NCBI GenBank assembly: GCA_900763875.1
Contig: CAAFLX010000037.1
Location: forward strand, 24,959-88,958
Source of the DNA: Clostridia bacterium
Lineage (GTDB): Bacteria; Bacillota; Clostridia; Christensenellales; CAG-917
Direction: 5' to 3'
Length of the DNA: 64,000 bases
Both the position numbers and the translations under genes were made by a program. A model generated the notes under the pieces. That model was not told the DNA's origin, did no database searches, and saw nothing but the letters and a program-made list of their open reading frames with translations. How positions within the stretch are numbered: the first letter of the stretch is position 1; each line of letters opens with the position of its first letter. This document shows, piece after piece, positions 16,839 through 24,910 of this stretch.

Positions 16839-18413
16839 ATGAGAGAACCACTTGTACTTACCATTGATTTCGGCACGCAGAGCGTGCGCGCAATGCTTTT
16901 CGACAAGCACGGCAAGGACTACGGCAAAGTCAAAGTCCACTTCAAACAGCCATATTTTTCAAAGGAAATAGGCTGGGCGGAACAAACCCCCGAATTTTAT
17001 TGGGACAAGCTCAAAGAGGCAACAAACGGGCTTAAAGAGCAATGCTCCGACATTTGGGACGACATAGAGGGCGTGTCGGTCACCACCATTCGCGATACGG
17101 CAGTCATCGTGGACAAGGACGGCAAACCCTTGCGCGACATCATACTTTGGCTCGACCAAAGAGAGGTCAAGGACGCCGACAAAACGAGATTCGGCAAAGG
17201 ATTCAAAGCCCTTTTGCGTATGCTCAACCTCTACGACCTCGCGGCGGCGCAATGCAAAGTTTCCGCCTGCAACTGGGTGCACGAATACGAGCCTGAAATT
17301 TGGGCAAAAATGCACAAATTTTTGATGTTCTCGGCGTGGATAACTTTCCGTCTTACGGGCGTTATGAAAGACTCCGTTGCCAACCAAATCGGACACATTC
17401 CGTTTGACTACAAAAACAAAACCTGGCAATCGCCAAAGGCAATCACCGCTCCGATATTCGACCTCAAAGCCAAAAATATGTGCGACCTCGTCGAGCCGGG
17501 CACGATTGTCGGCTATATCACAAAAGAGGCGAGTGCCGACCTCGGCATAAAAGAGGGCATACCCGTGATTGCGTCCGGCTCGGACAAGGGCTGTGAAACG
17601 CTCGGCTCGGGCTGCGTCGATTCAACGGGCGCATCGCTGTCGCTTGGCACGACCGCAACCGTGCAAATGACCACGGACAAGTATATCGAAACAGAGCCTT
17701 TCGTGCCGACCTATCCTGCCGTTTTGTCGGGCAAGTACAATCCCGAAATCGAGATTTTCCGCGGATATTGGATGATATCTTGGTTCAAAAACGAGTTTGC
17801 GCACAAGGAAGTGAGAGAGGCGGAGATGCTGGGCGTTTCGGCAGAGGAGCTTTTGAACAGACACCTCAAAGACGTCCCGGCAGGCTGTGAAGGCTTGATT
17901 TTGCAACCATACTGGACGCCGGGCATCAAGCACCCGACTGCAAGAGGCGCAATCCTCGGATTTGCGGATTGCCACACCAGAGCGCACATATACAGAGCCA
18001 TCATCGAGGGCATCGCATACGGTCTTTACGACGGACTTTTGTCCATACAGCGCAAGACCAAAATCGACGTCAAATTTATCGCCGTTTCGGGCGGCGGAAG
18101 TATGAGCGACGAGATTTGCCAAATCACCGCCAACGTTATGGGCATACCCGTAAGGCGCGCGCAAACCTATGAAACGTCCTCTTTGGGCGCGGCAATCACC
18201 GCGTTCACGGGGCTTGGAATTTACAAGTCTTTTGAAGACGCGGCAAAGAATATGGTGCACGTATCGTCCGAGTTCAAACCCGATATGAAAGAGCACGAGC
18301 TTTACGAGAAACTCTATCGCAGAATCTATCGTAGAATTTATCCCAACAACAAGCGTCTTTATGACGATTTGCGACACATTTTGCGCGAATCGAAAGCGGA
18401 CGGCAAAAAATAA
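16839..18413 (+). CDS. FGGY-family carbohydrate kinase (glycerol kinase-like)
   Basis: 524 residues; ATG after AAAGGA. N-terminal phosphate-1 loop LTIDFGTQSVRAMLFD, the ILWLDQRE substrate-site segment near 100, a phosphate-2 region around GASLSLGTTATVQM, and the adenosine loop FIAVSGGGSMSDEICQ near 410 identify the FGGY kinase family. Neighbours (G3P dehydrogenase, alkyl-DHAP-synthase-like protein) favour glycerol or dihydroxyacetone as substrate, but the sequence is not a standard GlpK and a sugar substrate is possible. Same strand as the whole cluster, with hairpins on either side. Confidence 0.8.
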   Translation: MREPLVLTIDFGTQSVRAMLFDKHGKDYGKVKVHFKQPYFSKEIGWAEQTPEFYWDKLKEATNGLKEQCSDIWDDIEGVSVTTIRDTAVIVDKDGKPLRDIILWLDQREVKDADKTRFGKGFKALLRMLNLYDLAAAQCKVSACNWVHEYEPEIWAKMHKFLMFSAWITFRLTGVMKDSVANQIGHIPFDYKNKTWQSPKAITAPIFDLKAKNMCDLVEPGTIVGYITKEASADLGIKEGIPVIASGSDKGCETLGSGCVDSTGASLSLGTTATVQMTTDKYIETEPFVPTYPAVLSGKYNPEIEIFRGYWMISWFKNEFAHKEVREAEMLGVSAEELLNRHLKDVPAGCEGLILQPYWTPGIKHPTARGAILGFADCHTRAHIYRAIIEGIAYGLYDGLLSIQRKTKIDVKFIAVSGGGSMSDEICQITANVMGIPVRRAQTYETSSLGAAITAFTGLGIYKSFEDAAKNMVHVSSEFKPDMKEHELYEKLYRRIYRRIYPNNKRLYDDLRHILRESKADGKK

Positions 18414-18431
18414 CAAAAAATATAAAAATGA

Positions 18432-18481
18432 ATAAATCGCAACTTTATCTTGTATGTTTTGACGGATAAAGTCGCAATTTG
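18432..18481 (+). other. Intercistronic hairpin before the AGPS-like gene
   Basis: AAATCGCAACTTTATC and GATAAAGTCGCAATTT can pair over about 14-16 positions allowing two wobble or mismatch sites, around a loop of about 15 nt. The ribosome site TGGAGGA follows at once. Confidence 0.4.
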
Positions 18482-18491
18482 GAGGAAAACT

Positions 18492-20204
18492 ATGTCAAAA
18501 CCCTACAAAGACTTTGAGCCAAAATGGATTACAAACGCACCCAATCCCAGATCCTTCCGCGCCATTATGAAATGGGGCGATCCCAACTTCTACAAAGCAC
18601 CCAAAGAGGGACTTTTCAAGCTCATCAAAAGCCAATTCTCTCTGACCGACGACGACTTCAAAACTATGGTCGATACGGGGGAAGAGCTTGTTGACGTGCA
18701 TGTCGAGAGTGCGCTCACCAAGGAGCAAATCGACGCAATCAACGTCATCGTCGGGCCTCAAAACGCAACCACCGACGACTTTGAAAGAGTGCGCCTTGCC
18801 TATGGCAAAACCATGATTGACATTATGCGTTTGAGAAAGGGCATCGTCGAAAACGTGCCCGACATCGTGGTTTATCCCACCGACAAAACTCAAATCGAAA
18901 ACCTCGTCAAATATGCAGACGCAAACGGCATCAAGGTGTACGTGCACGCAGGCGGCTCGTCCGTTACGCGCGGTACAGAACCTATGGTCAGCCCCAATAT
19001 GATGATTGACATCAGCAAAAACTTCAACAAGGTTATTGCGTTCAACGAAGTCAACCAAACAATCACCGTTCAACCGGGCATCAGCGGCCCGCAACTTGAA
19101 GATATCCTAAACCACGCTCCCGAAAACTTCGGCACTACAAAGAGATACACCTGCGGACACTTCCCGCAATCGTTTGAGTACTCCTGCGTTGGCGGCTGGG
19201 TTGTCACAAGAGGATCGGGACAAAACTCTACCTACTACGGCTGCGCGGCGGACATCGTCCTCAAACAAGAGTACGTCACCCCCATCGGCGTCATCAAATC
19301 GGACGGTGCGCCGAGAAAGGCAACGGGCCCGGACATCGACCAAATTATGATGGGCAGCGAGGGCACGTTCGGCATCCTCACCGAGGTCACGCTCAAAGTG
19401 TTCAACCTCTCCAAAAAGCACAAGAAATTCTCCTTTATGTTCCCCACTTGGGAGGACGGCATGGCGGTTATGAGAGAAGTTATGCAAGGCGAATTCGGTC
19501 ATCCGTCGGCATTCCGTCTTTCGGACGCAGAGGAAACGGATATGATGTCCCATATGTACGGAATCATCGGCTCTCCGCTTGAACCGTTGCTTGCGGCAAA
19601 GGGCTACAAACAACATTCGAGATGCTTGCTCCTCGGCTTCTGCGACGGCGAGAGCGGACTTCAAAAGAACATCTACCGCAACGTCCGCAAGATTGCAAGA
19701 AAGCATCACGGACTCTACCTCACGGGCTACGTCACCACGGCTTGGGAGCACGGCAGATTCAACGACCCGTACCTTCGCGACACCATTCAAGACTACGGCA
19801 TCATCATCGACACCCTCGAGTGCGCCGTCAACTGGGACAATATGGCTCAAGTTCACGACGACGTGAGAAAGGTTGTCAAGGCGTGGCCGAACGCAATTTG
19901 CACTTGCCACATCTCGCACAGCTATCCGCAAGGCGCAAACCTCTACTTCATCTTCATCATCAAGACCACCGACCTCGACGCATTCAAGAAGTATCACAGC
20001 TCCATTTTGGAGGCAATTATGAAGTCGGGCGCGGCACTTTCGCACCATCACGGCATCGGCAAACTCTTTGCGCCGTTCCTCGAAGGCTCGATCGGAAGCG
20101 AACAACTCAAAGTGTACAAGGCGCTCAAAGCATACTTTGACCCCAACTACACGCTCAATCCGGGCGGAACGCTTGCTCTTGACGAGCATCCTGCCAACTT
20201 CTAA
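18492..20204 (+). CDS. FAD-binding oxidase-fold protein, alkyldihydroxyacetonephosphate synthase (AGPS)-like
   Basis: 570 residues from ATG 18492 (GGAGG 7 nt upstream). VAO-type FAD domain: PDIVVYPTDKTQIENLV, then HAGGSSVTRGTEP (pyrophosphate loop). Diagnostic AGPS-like blocks follow: VGGWVVTRGSGQNSTYYG, TGPDIDQIMMGSEGTFG, and near the C-terminus ALSHHHGIGKLFAPF, which matches the active-site HHHGxGK of AGPS. AGPS exchanges the acyl chain of acyl-DHAP for a fatty alcohol, starting ether-lipid synthesis, without net redox. A bacterial 2-hydroxyacid or glycerol-phosphate oxidase of the same fold is the alternative. It ends the cluster and is followed by a terminator. Confidence 0.75.
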   Translation: MSKPYKDFEPKWITNAPNPRSFRAIMKWGDPNFYKAPKEGLFKLIKSQFSLTDDDFKTMVDTGEELVDVHVESALTKEQIDAINVIVGPQNATTDDFERVRLAYGKTMIDIMRLRKGIVENVPDIVVYPTDKTQIENLVKYADANGIKVYVHAGGSSVTRGTEPMVSPNMMIDISKNFNKVIAFNEVNQTITVQPGISGPQLEDILNHAPENFGTTKRYTCGHFPQSFEYSCVGGWVVTRGSGQNSTYYGCAADIVLKQEYVTPIGVIKSDGAPRKATGPDIDQIMMGSEGTFGILTEVTLKVFNLSKKHKKFSFMFPTWEDGMAVMREVMQGEFGHPSAFRLSDAEETDMMSHMYGIIGSPLEPLLAAKGYKQHSRCLLLGFCDGESGLQKNIYRNVRKIARKHHGLYLTGYVTTAWEHGRFNDPYLRDTIQDYGIIIDTLECAVNWDNMAQVHDDVRKVVKAWPNAICTCHISHSYPQGANLYFIFIIKTTDLDAFKKYHSSILEAIMKSGAALSHHHGIGKLFAPFLEGSIGSEQLKVYKALKAYFDPNYTLNPGGTLALDEHPANF

Positions 20205-20213
20205 ATCTCGTTG

Positions 20214-20249
20214 CAAGGCTACGGCACGTCGTCGTAGCCTTGTCTTTTT
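20214..20249 (+). terminator. Terminator of the glycerol-phosphate cluster
   Basis: Perfect 10-bp stem CAAGGCTACG / CGTAGCCTTG, 9-nt loop, then TCTTTTT. Confidence 0.85.
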
Positions 20250-20367
20250 GTTGGGGAGAACGACAAAAACGCAGATATATTCGGCAAATTGCGCACTTGC
20301 ACAAGTTTGCATACGTTCACGCTTTGCAATCGCACACTTTGACATTCGTTCACAAAAGAGTATGAGC

Positions 20368-20379
20368 ATATGCGCATAT
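20368..20379. repeat. 12-bp palindrome ATATGCGCATAT (copy 1)
   Basis: Perfect palindrome in the spacer before the membrane-protein gene, within a purine/pyrimidine-alternating stretch GCATATGCGCATATTTGC. The same 12-mer recurs at 23405-23416. Confidence 0.6.
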
Positions 20380-20445
20380 TTGCATATATAAACACGTTTG
20401 CGTTGCTGGCGCAATAGGCACGCCGAGTGCCGCAATGAGGAGGAT

Positions 20446-21243
20446 ATGTCCAAAAAGATTTTCGATAGCAAATGGCTTTATTGCGTTTTTATATGCCTTG
20501 CCGTTTTGAACGTCGCTTTCGTGTTGCATATTTGTTGCTCCTACGAGGCGTTGATTCGCCCGATTCTTGCACGCCTCATCGAGGAAAACAAGATAGGGAA
20601 CACCATTGACGGCGCAAATTGGCTTGCTTATTTCACAGTGCAATCCAATCTTTTTGTGTCAATTTGGTTTTTGCTTTGGTCGATTGGCAAACTATGCGGG
20701 GCGGACACTCTCGTGCGCGCGTGTCAAAACCATACGCTTGCAACTTGCGTGACGCTCTACATCTTCGCAACGGGACTTCTTTACACCTGCTCGACGCTAT
20801 TTGGTATAAGGTGGTTTGACAAAACCGACGGCGGTGCAATCGTCAACAACGTCGTCAACGTCTATCACCATTTTATCATACCGCCGCTTACGCTAATCGT
20901 CTATTTTTGCATGCCCGTCAGCGGTTATAAATCTCCAAAGGACACCGCAATGATTGCAATGCTCTATCCGCTTGCCTATCTTGCCTTTTCTCTATTCAGG
21001 GGCAAAGCCCTCGATTGGTATGCCTATCCCATATTCCGTCCCGAAACGCTATGGTCGGCGGTTTTCCCTCAAAAACCCTATGCCTACGTGCCGGCGGTAT
21101 TTCTGCTTTTTTGCGAAATGATGTTGCTTGCGCTCGGCTTTTTCCTTTGCGCCTACGTTATGACGTCACTTCAAAACATACGATACACTCGCCGCTTTTC
21201 AAAATACCCCTATGTTTCGGAGCGTGCCGAAATCGTCGAATGA
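20446..21243 (+). CDS. Pr6Pr family integral membrane protein
   Basis: 265 residues from ATG 20446 behind GAGGAGG. About six to seven hydrophobic segments. The segment LAYFTVQSNLFVSIWF near residue 60, the conserved YHHFIIPPLTLIVYF near 140 and the late YPLAYLAFSLFRG segment match the Pr6Pr/FAR-17a-like family of small multispanning proteins. Their biochemical function is not established in bacteria; eukaryotic relatives hydrolyse fatty-acid esters of hydroxy fatty acids. A perfect 10-bp hairpin at 21251-21273 follows the stop. Confidence 0.7.
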   Translation: MSKKIFDSKWLYCVFICLAVLNVAFVLHICCSYEALIRPILARLIEENKIGNTIDGANWLAYFTVQSNLFVSIWFLLWSIGKLCGADTLVRACQNHTLATCVTLYIFATGLLYTCSTLFGIRWFDKTDGGAIVNNVVNVYHHFIIPPLTLIVYFCMPVSGYKSPKDTAMIAMLYPLAYLAFSLFRGKALDWYAYPIFRPETLWSAVFPQKPYAYVPAVFLLFCEMMLLALGFFLCAYVMTSLQNIRYTRRFSKYPYVSERAEIVE

Positions 21244-21250
21244 AAAAGAA

Positions 21251-21273
21251 AAATCGCACCGAGGGTGCGATTT
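21251..21273 (+). terminator. Terminator after the Pr6Pr-family gene
   Basis: Perfect stem AAATCGCACC / GGTGCGATTT with a 3-nt loop; weak T-run beyond the stem (GGTTTG). Confidence 0.6.
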
Positions 21274-21365
21274 GGTTTGACAAAGCGTGAAAACACTTGC
21301 CGACAGTCATTGAATATTTGAGGGGGATTATCAAGGCATTTTTGCTCGATTTGCAACGGAACAAA

Positions 21366-21390
21366 ATTCCGCTTGCGGCGCAAGCGGAAT
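21366..21390 (-). terminator. Terminator of spoVG
   Basis: Perfect 10-bp stem ATTCCGCTTG / CAAGCGGAAT with 5-nt loop, followed on the reverse strand by a short T-rich run (TTTGTT). Confidence 0.7.
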
Positions 21391-21408
21391 AATTATATGC
21401 CCGCTTTT

Positions 21409-21684
21409 TTATTCGGCAGGTTGCTCCTCCACCGCCTTTTTGTATGCGTCAAGCACCTTGACTTTGAACAGCTCGCGCGTTTCGGTGTTGATGGGGTGGA
21501 CGATGTCTTTATACTCTCCGTCTGGAGTTTTTCTTGAGGGCATAGCGATAAATTCGCCGCCTTCGCCTTCGACGATTTTGATGTCGTGCACGGCAAAGCA
21601 ACCGTCAATCACGAGGGACGCAACTGCTTTGAGTTTGCCGGCGTCTTGGCTGACAAGTCTAATCCTAACGTCTGAAATTTCCAT
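21409..21684 (-). CDS. spoVG: SpoVG, RNA-binding regulatory protein
   Basis: 91 residues. MEISDVRIRLV, GKLKAVASLVIDGCFAVHDI and IAMPSRKTPDGEYKDIVHPI are the hallmark SpoVG blocks across the whole protein; the last 10 residues are variable. SpoVG binds nucleic acid and affects sporulation septation and virulence-gene expression in Firmicutes; it also occurs in non-sporulators. The ATG follows AAGGAGATAGTT. It has its own promoter (21739-21711) and terminator and is divergent from murC. Confidence 0.95.
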   Translation of the reverse strand: MEISDVRIRLVSQDAGKLKAVASLVIDGCFAVHDIKIVEGEGGEFIAMPSRKTPDGEYKDIVHPINTETRELFKVKVLDAYKKAVEEQPAE

Positions 21685-22007
21685 AACTATCTCCTTGTAT
21701 GGTTTTTATCATCATATCACGGATTTGGCAAATAGACAATACTTATTTGAAAAAGTGTAGGATAAAACCGAAAATTATCATCAAATGTTGCTTATTTTTC
21801 GACATTTTTTGCAAAAAAAAGAACAGTGAATCCACTCAAATTTGAACGCACATAGAGAGTTTATATAGTTAAAGCGCATATTTTACAAGAAGAATTGGTT
21901 TTCAAAAAAGCGGTGCAGAGTATGCGAAAATCTTTGTTATCGGTTCAATTTTATCGCACGTTTTATAAAATCATAACAACAAATTCGACGAATACATATA
22001 TTGAAAT
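21685..22007. other. spoVG-murC divergent intergenic region
   Basis: AT-rich. On the reverse strand a spoVG promoter reads TTGTCT (21739-21734), 17 bp, TATGAT (21716-21711). Toward murC there is TATATT (21997-22002) 5 nt before the ATG with no good -35 box and no Shine-Dalgarno site. The central 200 bp show no gene or RNA structure I recognise. Confidence 0.55.
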
Positions 22008-23381
22008 ATGGATTTTTCGGCGGTAAAGTGCGGTTATTTTGTTGGGATTGGCGGAGTCGGGGTGAATGCGCTTGCAAAATTCGTGCAGGCTTTCGGCATA
22101 AAAGTGTACGGCTCTGATGCAAAAGTCAACTCTCTTTGCGACGAACTGACAAAAAACGGCGGAAAAATAAGCCGAAACCCAAACTTTTCAGCCCTTGAAA
22201 ATGCGGATTTTTTGGTGTTTTCGTCGGCAATTCCAACGGATAACGCAGAGATATTGCGTGCAAAAGAACTGGGGATTCCAACCTTTGAACGGCACGAGTT
22301 TTTGGCGTTGGTTGCAAGTTTGTTCGGCAAAGTCGTTGCAATATCGGGTACGCACGGCAAAACGACGACAACGGCGATGCTCACTCATATTTTGCATGCG
22401 CAAAACGTGAAATTTGCCTCGATGATAGGCGGCGAGAGTGTAGATTTCTCAAATTTTGTCAATAATACAGGTGCAAGCACTTTTTTGGAACTTAAAGATT
22501 GCGTTTTCGTGTGCGAGGCGTGCGAGTATAAGCGCAACTTGCTCTCGCTCACGCCAAGCGTCGGCGTGGTGCTAAACGCGGAGTGCGACCATCCCGATTG
22601 CTATTGCGATTTGCAAAGCGTGGAGCAAACTTTTTCAAAGTTTCTTGACAAGAGCGAAGTGGCAATAGTTGCGCAAAACAATTTGCCCCTTGCAAACGAG
22701 CCGTGCCAAAGCGCAAGCGACAATGGCTTTTGCGTATGCACAAAAAAGGGCAAACAAGGCAAGATAACTTGCTTTTTCAAGCACAAGGGCGCAATCGTGA
22801 GCGACGGCAAAAAGATGTTTCGATTATGCCTAAAAGACGGTGGCGAGTACAACTATAAAAACGCAACTTTCGCACTTGCCGCCGCAACCGCTTTGGAGGT
22901 TGATTTTGCCGCTTGCGTTCAATCTCTCTCGACTTATAACGGAGTCAAACGCCGCTTCGAGCGTGCAAAGAATATCGGCAAAACCAAAGTCTATTTTGAC
23001 TTTGCCCATCATCCGAGCGAAATTGCGTCGGTGCTTGAGCGCGCCAAAACTTTTGGCAAACTTATGGTGGTTTTTCAGCCGCACACATACTCTCGCACAA
23101 AGGCATATCTTGATGATTTTGCAAGCGTGCTTGGCGCAAAACACAGCGCAATAAAAACGCTTGCGATTATGCCGACTTACGCCGCGCGCGAAGTGCCGTC
23201 AGACGGCGTGACTAGCGACGTGTTGGCAGTGGCAATTTTCAACAAAAATCGCAAACGAGGGGTTTATCTTGTCAAAGACAAGCAATCAACCCTTGATTTT
23301 GTCAAAACTCACGCAAAAGCGCATGATGTGGTATTGATGCTCGGTGCAGGCGATATATATGATTTGAAAGACTTGTTGTGA
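22008..23381 (+). CDS. murC: UDP-N-acetylmuramate--L-alanine ligase (MurC)
   Basis: 457 residues. GYFVGIGGVGVNALAKF opens the nucleotide-binding domain 1; the ATP loop AISGTHGKTTTTAML lies near 113-127; CEACEYKRNLL near 170 is the central-domain metal region; DFAHHPSEI (near 330) and VFQPHTYSR (near 355) are MurC-type C-terminal blocks. The enzyme adds L-alanine to UDP-MurNAc in peptidoglycan precursor synthesis. N-terminal GGVG rather than Mpl-type features supports MurC. No Shine-Dalgarno site precedes the ATG, which sits 5 nt after a TATATT box; other starts upstream are absent. Confidence 0.9.
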   Translation: MDFSAVKCGYFVGIGGVGVNALAKFVQAFGIKVYGSDAKVNSLCDELTKNGGKISRNPNFSALENADFLVFSSAIPTDNAEILRAKELGIPTFERHEFLALVASLFGKVVAISGTHGKTTTTAMLTHILHAQNVKFASMIGGESVDFSNFVNNTGASTFLELKDCVFVCEACEYKRNLLSLTPSVGVVLNAECDHPDCYCDLQSVEQTFSKFLDKSEVAIVAQNNLPLANEPCQSASDNGFCVCTKKGKQGKITCFFKHKGAIVSDGKKMFRLCLKDGGEYNYKNATFALAAATALEVDFAACVQSLSTYNGVKRRFERAKNIGKTKVYFDFAHHPSEIASVLERAKTFGKLMVVFQPHTYSRTKAYLDDFASVLGAKHSAIKTLAIMPTYAAREVPSDGVTSDVLAVAIFNKNRKRGVYLVKDKQSTLDFVKTHAKAHDVVLMLGAGDIYDLKDLL

Positions 23382-23404
23382 TATGATTTCAAGCACATAT
23401 GCAC

Positions 23405-23416
23405 ATATGCGCATAT
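23405..23416. repeat. 12-bp palindrome ATATGCGCATAT (copy 2)
   Basis: Second perfect copy of the 20368-20379 palindrome, 24 bp after the murC stop, again embedded in alternating CACATATGCACATATGCGC. Confidence 0.6.
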
Positions 23417-23499
23417 CAAAATATAGGGTATCCCAAAATGCAAAACCCTGCATTTTAGAGGCAAAACAAATGCCCTGTCGTGCAGTTTTTTTGTGATTT

Positions 23500-23877
23500 T
23501 TAGATTATATCTTCCACGTTGAAGTCGAGCAGGCGTTTTATGTTGTCCGCCATTACTATGAGAGAGTGGCACTTTGACAGTGCGTTTTGATAGTCGCCGC
23601 ACTCAATCGAGCCTTGCGTTTCGGCAAGCGCGACGGAGAATGCTCTCACGTCCGGCGAAAAGGCAAACAATTCCATATACGTGCGTTTTTTCTCCCACCA
23701 CTCGAATATTTCGCAGGATATGGCGAGGCAGTCCTCGCTCTCGTCTTTGATTGCGTTTTCAAGCGCGCCGAGTTTTTCGTTGAGAGCGGAAAACGTTTTG
23801 TGAATATACACGTCTTCCAGTATGCCTCCCGTGACGATTATGACGAGAATGACGATTGCAAGCACCACTTTTTTCAT
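23500..23877 (-). CDS. DUF4363 family protein
   Basis: 125 residues. One N-terminal membrane segment (about 4-20, VVLAIVILVIIVTGGI), then a helical domain with ISCEIFEWWEKKRTYMELFA and YQNALSKCHSLIVMADNIKRLLDF, the pattern of DUF4363. Function unknown. Its ATG overlaps the last codon region of the DUF421 gene (23874-23877), so the two are translationally coupled, and the pairing of DUF421 with DUF4363 is a recurrent clostridial arrangement. Confidence 0.75.
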   Translation of the reverse strand: MKKVVLAIVILVIIVTGGILEDVYIHKTFSALNEKLGALENAIKDESEDCLAISCEIFEWWEKKRTYMELFAFSPDVRAFSVALAETQGSIECGDYQNALSKCHSLIVMADNIKRLLDFNVEDII

Positions 23878-24665
23878 TGTTTTTCACCTCTGTGAGATTG
23901 CAACACCGCGCTCTTATCGTCCGACGTTTTAACTTGCGCATTTGAGAATGACTTGTCGTCGTTGTCGCTCGGTTGCAACGACGAGATGATAAAATCGCCT
24001 TCGTAGGGTTGAATAAATACGTCTTGCCCCGCAATGAGCAACACGAGCACGTCTTTTTGTTCTAGCTTTATGAAATTCAAATATGCAAGCACGTCCTCTT
24101 TTATAGAGCCGTCGAGGGTTGCGAGGTTTTCGGCAACAAACTCGCCTTCCATAATCACGGTGACGGGAATCTCGGCTTTTTGCGGATTTATGCCCACGTC
24201 GGAGGGCGCAAGAGGTCGATTTTGCGACTTTTGCAACACGCTCATATTGCCGTTTGTTTCCAAAATGGCGTATTCGACTTCGGCGGGATTGAAACAACCT
24301 GCGCCTCGCAACGCCTCCATAACGTCGTCGATATTGAGGTTTAGCTCTTTCATGACGTCGGGCAAAATGTTGCCGTTTTGAATGATAATTATGGGTTTTC
24401 CGTTGAGAAATTTGCGGAATTTTATGCTTTTTGTGGCAAGTTTTGTGATGATGATATGCACCAAAAACAGCGAAAATACGGGGATTATTCCGTACAAAAT
24501 CGGGATTGACGAGTCCGCCATGGGTATGCACACGAGGTCGCTTGCAACAAGGGTTATGGCAAGCTCGAAGGGCTGCAATTCGCCAAGCTGTCGTTTGCCC
24601 ATAAGCCGCATTGCGATGAGCAAAATGAAATACAAAATCAAACATCTGATAAACAAATTGAGCAT
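23874..24665 (-). CDS. DUF421 / YetF-type membrane protein
   Basis: 263 residues. Three N-terminal membrane segments (to about residue 90) with RLMGKRQLGELQPFELAITL, the DUF421 signature, then a cytoplasmic YetF-type domain (about 95-225) with MKELNLNIDDVMEALRGAGC and EVEYAILETNGNMSVLQK. The last 40 residues are polar and charged. B. subtilis YetF-family proteins are needed for envelope-related functions in spores, but the molecular role is unknown. No clear ribosome site precedes the ATG at 24665. Confidence 0.8.
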   Translation of the reverse strand: MLNLFIRCLILYFILLIAMRLMGKRQLGELQPFELAITLVASDLVCIPMADSSIPILYGIIPVFSLFLVHIIITKLATKSIKFRKFLNGKPIIIIQNGNILPDVMKELNLNIDDVMEALRGAGCFNPAEVEYAILETNGNMSVLQKSQNRPLAPSDVGINPQKAEIPVTVIMEGEFVAENLATLDGSIKEDVLAYLNFIKLEQKDVLVLLIAGQDVFIQPYEGDFIISSLQPSDNDDKSFSNAQVKTSDDKSAVLQSHRGEKQ

Positions 24666-24719
24666 ATGCCTAGTTTGTCTAACGCATATACTTTTATGCC
24701 GAGGTTGGACTTTTTAGCG

Positions 24720-24910
24720 GTTTTCTTATTGATTTTTCAGTTGTTTTTCATTGGCTTTTTGAGCGTTTTTTTTAGCATTTTTTACATAGTTTTCCTTGTT
24801 TTTTTTGCGAGTTTCCCATTGTTTTTTTAGCGTTTTTTCAGCGTTTTTTTAGCATTTTTTGAGCGTTTTTTGAATGGTTTTTGAGCTGTTTTGATAGGTT
24901 TTTGCAATTT
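24720..24910. repeat. Phased A/T-tract region at and beyond the 3' end of the flippase gene
   Basis: Runs of 4-8 T on the plus strand recur every 10-12 bp, separated by short GC-containing units such as AGCG, AGCA, GAGCG. The pattern starts inside the lysine-rich C-terminus of the flippase and continues about 100 bp past its stop. Helically phased A-tracts of this kind bend DNA. Confidence 0.6.
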
